This document shows, one piece after another, positions 60,201 through 64,000 of a stretch of 64,000 nt of DNA. The DNA lies in contig OX459096.1 of the NCBI GenBank assembly GCA_949775045.1, positions 32,979,160 through 33,043,159 on the forward strand. The letters run 5' to 3'. The notes beneath the pieces were generated by a model. The model searched no databases and had not been told where the DNA came from. It saw only the letters and a list, made by a program, of their open reading frames with translations. Made by a program: the position numbers and the translations under genes. The stretch's first letter is position 1, and the number at the start of each line of letters is the position of its first letter. Origin of the DNA: Metridium senile. Its lineage: Eukaryota > Cnidaria > Anthozoa > Actiniaria > Metridiidae.

Positions 60201-63200
60201 AGGGTGAGAGAATTTATCACCGTCAGCAATGAGGAAGTTAACTTTTCCTGGAAAACACAGACATATAATATGTTAGCTAGTAGAATAATCCAGATTTGAC
60301 ATTACTGGTATTTTACAGTGCATAATCAGATGCAATTTAGAGTATTATTGCTTATTGTTAATTACCTAGTAACAAATTGTTACTTCTCAGTAGTGACTAT
60401 AGATCTATTTGGCTATAGCATGTTGTGATGTGTATGATGTGTATGATGTGCATTTGTATGTTTCCACCCAGATCGTCTGGTAATAAGATTCTTTGTCATT
60501 TGTATTTCACCTTGAACTTTTTGGAACACAAGTTCTAATTCCAAGAGGTTTTGAATTGGGTGGAAATGTACATAGTAACATGTGAACTGATTTGGTCTAT
60601 TGCTCAACCATCTAGAACAAATATGATCATCATCGATGTTGCCCACTTGGTATGTGCACAGCCTTGGGTTTGAACTTCTTGGGGTGGGGGGTGGGGGAAT
60701 CTTATCAAGCATACACCTATTTCAAAAAGGTTTGAAGGGGCAAACGGTGATTGGCAATTGGTGATTGCACGACCAAAAGGAACTGTGGGAACTAATATGA
60801 ATTTCTTCTCATTCCTTTCTAAATTACCCAAACAATGCCTCCACCGTTCAGCAATGACCTTAGATTGGTGTCTCAAAGGTTTTGCATATTACTCACAGTT
60901 CCTTTCGGTCGTGCAATCGCCAATCGCTATTTGCCCCTTCAACCTTATATAATCAGGTGTATGACTCTTAGGGACTTGATTGTGACTTATAGCCACTATT
61001 AAATAACAATTATTACACATTGATTAGTACACATTGATTTTATTTTATGGATATAGATTAATTTGCCTTCTCACCTTTTTCATGGACAAGTTGTTTTGAA
61101 ACTTCTGTCTTATATTCTTCAATGCTACTTTTATCACTAGGATTATAAAACAATATAAGAAAAGGCACGCCTTCCTCTGTTAACTCCTCAGCATTTTCAA
61201 AGGTGATTTCCCGCACCATTGGAATGCATTTATCTCCAGCCCATGTCTTGAGCGATTCATAATTGTCAAGGTTTCCCATGTACACAATATCATCTTCTTT
61301 TCCTTTCTGTAACAAACACAATAAATACATTTAAAAAATTCATGAATAATTAATGAGACATTTTCAAAAGAAATCATGACCATGACGAGTGTTGTAAATC
61401 TGATACAACACTAGTGTTGTATATCCTGATTTGCATAAGTTTTAACTGGTAATTTTACTGCAAAATTTATTTTAATCTTAAAAATTTTGGTAAAATATAA
61501 AGAGCTAACCTAGACATTTTTTAAGTAGTTTACAACATTCGCGTCCGTGTTGTATCGGTGATACAATCGCGCGCCTTCGGCTTGCGATTGTATCTGCCGA
61601 TACAACACGGCCGCTCATGTTGTAAACACTACTTAGTACTGATAAGACTAAATTAATTCTATATTTTTTAGCTTAAACTAGTTATATAACAATTATAGTT
61701 AATTCTTGTATAATAACAAATCTACAGAAAATACTTAATTCTGAATGGTTAATTGACTGTGAATTTTCTCTCAATACGTGCAATTAATAAATTGCACATG
61801 TGCTATTAATTAATTTGCATGCATCTTTCCTGGCATGCTTTGCGGCTTGTGATTTTATGTAGATCATGTAGATGTGTTATAATTTAATAGGAAATTCCAC
61901 CTTAGTTCTTGAAGAATTAATAAAAAAATACTGCTTGTATATGATAAAAGAGGCAGAATACCAATCGTGCTATGCACTCGTGTTATTAAGGTGTAATTAT
62001 TGAATGGTGTAATTTCCTATACCAAAAGCGCAATTTTATGTTAGGGCTTCTATAATAAAGGATTATTAACCGAGTGTGAGGTCTGTACGGGAAAATATCA
62101 GACCGAGGTCTTGACAGTACAGAACGAGCGCAGCGAGGTCCGTACAAAAAAGACAGAGGTCTGATATGTTTCCGGACAGACTGAACAAGCGAGGTTAATA
62201 AATCGTTTATTATATGGCTTTTTTTCTTAGCGATGTACGAAATTGCAAATATCTTGAAATCTCTCATTATTGAATGAATAAGAATACATTAAACACACAC
62301 TAAACTGGCTAAAAAACACTTTGCAGGTATGAAAAGGCAAAACTTCAACAAAATATTTATTGCAATACTTTACAAGTTGTTTTTTAATTTCCCGGTCTGA
62401 AAAAAATATGAAAATTGGACTGTTGTCATGGTAACGGTCTAATATGGGAATATATCAGACCGGAAATCAGCCAATCAGAGCGCGCGTACTATTGTAGCCA
62501 TATAATAACAGTCCATATTACTGTAATTATAGGGTAAGGAATTCCCTTTAAATTTAAACAAAGACATCTAGATATCAGAATGTTTATTTTGAACTAACGT
62601 TTTCAGGCCTGTAAATAATGTTATCTCCAGTCTTTCTTTCTGCTGCTGATGCATCTCTGCAAGAAGACAAACAATTGAAAGTAAATTATGGAGTTAAAAA
62701 CAACAATGGAAACCTGGCAGTAATAATAACTTAATGAGTCAATAATATCACAAAGGGTTACATGAGACATCACTTACCCAAATCCAACACGGAAATTGCA
62801 ATCATCTCGGAAATCTTCAGCAATCTAGTAGAGAAAATAAAATGAAAATAAAAGTAATTCTTTAAACACTAGTAATAAATCTATACATCTTTGGATACAA
62901 TCATTTGGTAACTATGCAATTCAACATAAACAACAAAACAAATCTAGCAAAGAACACAATAGTTTTTCAGTACACAGCAGGAGCCAAATCATCTAGTTGA
63001 AAATCAATGCAAACTGCTTCACACTTGAATGTGGTAGCTACTGCATGTTTTGTGAGAGGGATCGAGAGGGAGGAAGAGAAGTGCCTGTAACAGCTCTCCC
63101 AATACCACTAAAACTGGTAAAATAATATAGTTTACCATCTATGCTACATGTACATGTAGGTGGTCCGTTTAAAGAAACCAGTTTAAATAGTATTGGACTA

Positions 63201-64000
63201 GGTGTATTTTAATTGCCATTATAATCATATATGATATTGAACCAACCTTCTCCAAAGTCTTGAAGTTTTCACTGTCTTTGTTTTCAAAGTAAGCAATCAC
63301 AGTACGCTTTGATGACTGTAATGCAAATAGAGTTAAATATGAAAACCTTGTGGCAAAGAAGAGAACAACACATAAATCTAACTCAACACACATAATTATA
63401 GTCCATACCTGCCAGGACTTGAACCTGGAGCCATTTGTATGAAGCCTGGATAAAGTTATCTACTTGATAAGAGTTATCCAGTGTACAGAATTTGTATAGA
63501 TCTATCTATTCAGGCTTCGTACAACTATATACAGGTCTATTTCAATAATCGTTGTCGTAATCAAAGATGCAGTCTACACTGTGACGCTTGCAAAGGATGT
63601 CGGTATTTCTTCTTGTGTCATCGATTTATTCATAGGATATTTTGGTTGTATGTGTTTGTGTTATATAACAAGTTGTTGCAGTGGTAGATGATAAAACAAA
63701 TATTTATTTTAAAAACGTGTCATAAATCAGAAAATATGTTCATATTACCGACATCCTTTGCAGGCTTCAGAGTGTGGACTGTAGCTTTGGCTACGACAAC
63801 AATTTTTGAAATAGGTGTATAACCCCTGGTCTCCAGTGGCAAGAGGAATAGCTACTCACCCACCTATCTCAGTGGCAAGTACACATGTATGACAACTTAT
63901 AATTGTTTACTCATCCAATGTACTTACATCAATGTTCATGTCACTCAAAGAGTGGAATTCTTCAACCACACTTTTCATTTGTTTTCTCAAGTAATTGGAA
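57264..64000 (-). CDS. ERP44: Endoplasmic reticulum resident protein 44 (5' end outside window)
   Basis: Thioredoxin-family chaperone that cycles between ER and early Golgi and retains client proteins through mixed disulfides. Nine exons in this window keep phase: 63928 to beyond 64000, 63247-63315, 62778-62824, 62599-62656, 61075-61306, 60174-60247, 59012-59079, 58034-58127, 57264-57464. Matches to animal ERp44 include IAYFENKDSENF, TGDNIIYRPEN, MVREITFENAEELTEEG, AIDSFRHMYL, GKLHREFHHG and SPPETIFKKLSPSYNRYT. The protein ends in RDEL, the KDEL-receptor retrieval signal that is typical of this family. The signal peptide and the redox-active N-terminal thioredoxin domain lie beyond position 64000. 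A Gly/Asp/Asn-rich linker (DTGNQGDTGNAEAG) in the last exon is longer than in vertebrates. Confidence 0.95.
57645..57780. mobile_element. Small MITE with AACATGACTTTTG ends
   Basis: AACATGACTTTTGGAGG and the reversed GACATGACTTTTGTTGTG, with inner TTTATGGCCCG on both arms. It lies in the last ERP44 intron. Confidence 0.65.
58387..58527. mobile_element. MITE with CTTATTGACTGAGT ends, copy 2
   Basis: Same arms as 10960-11101 (GCTTATTGACTGAGTTAGG, GAAAATATTTGACTC, mirrored at the right), with the CCGGACGAGAAAAT variant. It lies in the ERP44 intron between the exons at 59012 and 58127. Confidence 0.75.
59643..59820. mobile_element. MITE with TAGACCTCTTTACCTT ends
   Basis: The left TAGACCTCTTTACCTTTATA and right (reversed TAGACCTCTTTACCTTCCTT) ends share an inner CCCATTTCAGAYCATGTG. 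It lies in the ERP44 intron between the exons at 60174 and 59079. Confidence 0.78.
60398..60600. mobile_element. MITE with ATAGACC ends, copy 2
   Basis: The right end reversed reads ATAGACCAAATCAGTTCACA, then ATGTTACTATGTACATTTCC. The left end is diverged and carries ATGATGTGT repeats. It lies in an ERP44 intron. Confidence 0.65.
60714..60959. mobile_element. MITE of the CACCTATT family, copy 3
   Basis: TA flanks 60712-60713 and 60960-60961. The left end CACCTATTTCAAAAAGGTTT leads to inner arms GAAGGGGCAAACGGTGATTG and GTGATTGCACGACC. The right end is diverged (AATCAGGTG). Confidence 0.75.
61345..61625 (-). repeat. Dispersed repeat with GATACAA palindromes, copy 2
   Basis: Inverted relative to 5040-5210. 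It contains TTCATGAATAATTAATGAGA and GGCTTGCGATTGTATCTGCC, with its own inverted arms around TGATACAATCGCGCGCC. Confidence 0.55.
62055..62215. repeat. Inverted repeat distantly related to the CTTATTGACTGAGT MITE
   Basis: TATTAACCGAGTGTGAGGTC and TCTGTACGGGAAAATATCAG are partly mirrored by CTGATATGTTTCCGGACAGA. The arms are imperfect. Confidence 0.45.
63531..63818. mobile_element. MITE of the CACCTATT family, copy 4
   Basis: The left end is CAGGTCTATTTCAATAATCG; the right end reversed is CACCTATTTCAAAAATTGTT. The inner arms share GCAAAGGATGTCGGTA. It lies in the ERP44 intron after the exon at 63928. Confidence 0.75.

Overview
This is a eukaryotic, AT-rich, intron-rich and repeat-rich genomic segment, most likely from an early-branching metazoan. 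A cnidarian such as an anthozoan is my best guess, from the conserved animal genes, the short exons with standard GT-AG junctions, and the dense load of miniature inverted-repeat transposons (MITEs). No operon-like layout, rRNA, true tRNA gene or CRISPR array is visible.

Layout. (1) 0.35-32.93 kb, minus strand: NUP160, the Y-complex nucleoporin. Exons 1-26 are traceable with consistent phases, and the 3' end lies beyond position 1. (2) One NUP160 intron (11.37-18.48 kb) is filled by a 6.55-kb DNA transposon with terminal inverted repeats (TIRs), TA flanks and two convergent genes: 203 aa on plus and a spliced ~806 aa protein on minus. (3) 33-38.3 kb holds no recognisable gene, only dispersed repeats and one tRNA-derived SINE. 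(4) 38.33-38.87 kb, plus strand: a group A (Atonal-superfamily) bHLH transcription factor, probably with a 3' non-coding exon at 40.72 kb. (5) 45.30-51.22 kb, plus strand: syntaxin-17 in eight coding exons. Exon 4 carries a 13-bp tandem duplication that breaks the frame. (6) 53.06-53.82 kb, minus strand: an intronless 250-aa orphan protein. Its upstream DNA is a tandem array with five perfect TGACGTCA (CRE) sites. (7) 57.26-64.0 kb, minus strand: ERP44, nine exons ending in RDEL. Its N-terminal thioredoxin exons lie beyond position 64000.

STX17 and ERP44 face each other tail to tail, as their human orthologues do at 9q31.1, which suggests an ancient gene neighbourhood. The genes otherwise serve separate housekeeping roles: nuclear pore assembly, autophagosome-lysosome fusion, and ER thiol-dependent retention. 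The bHLH factor is presumably developmental.

Mobile DNA is the other theme. I found about twenty inverted-repeat elements, several with clear target-site duplications (TA, CTA, TTAA, a 4-bp type and a 5-bp type), a 5'-truncated non-LTR retrotransposon, a SINE family with three copies, and many micro- and minisatellites. Exon coordinates come from reading splice signals and matching to remembered family sequence; no alignment program was run.
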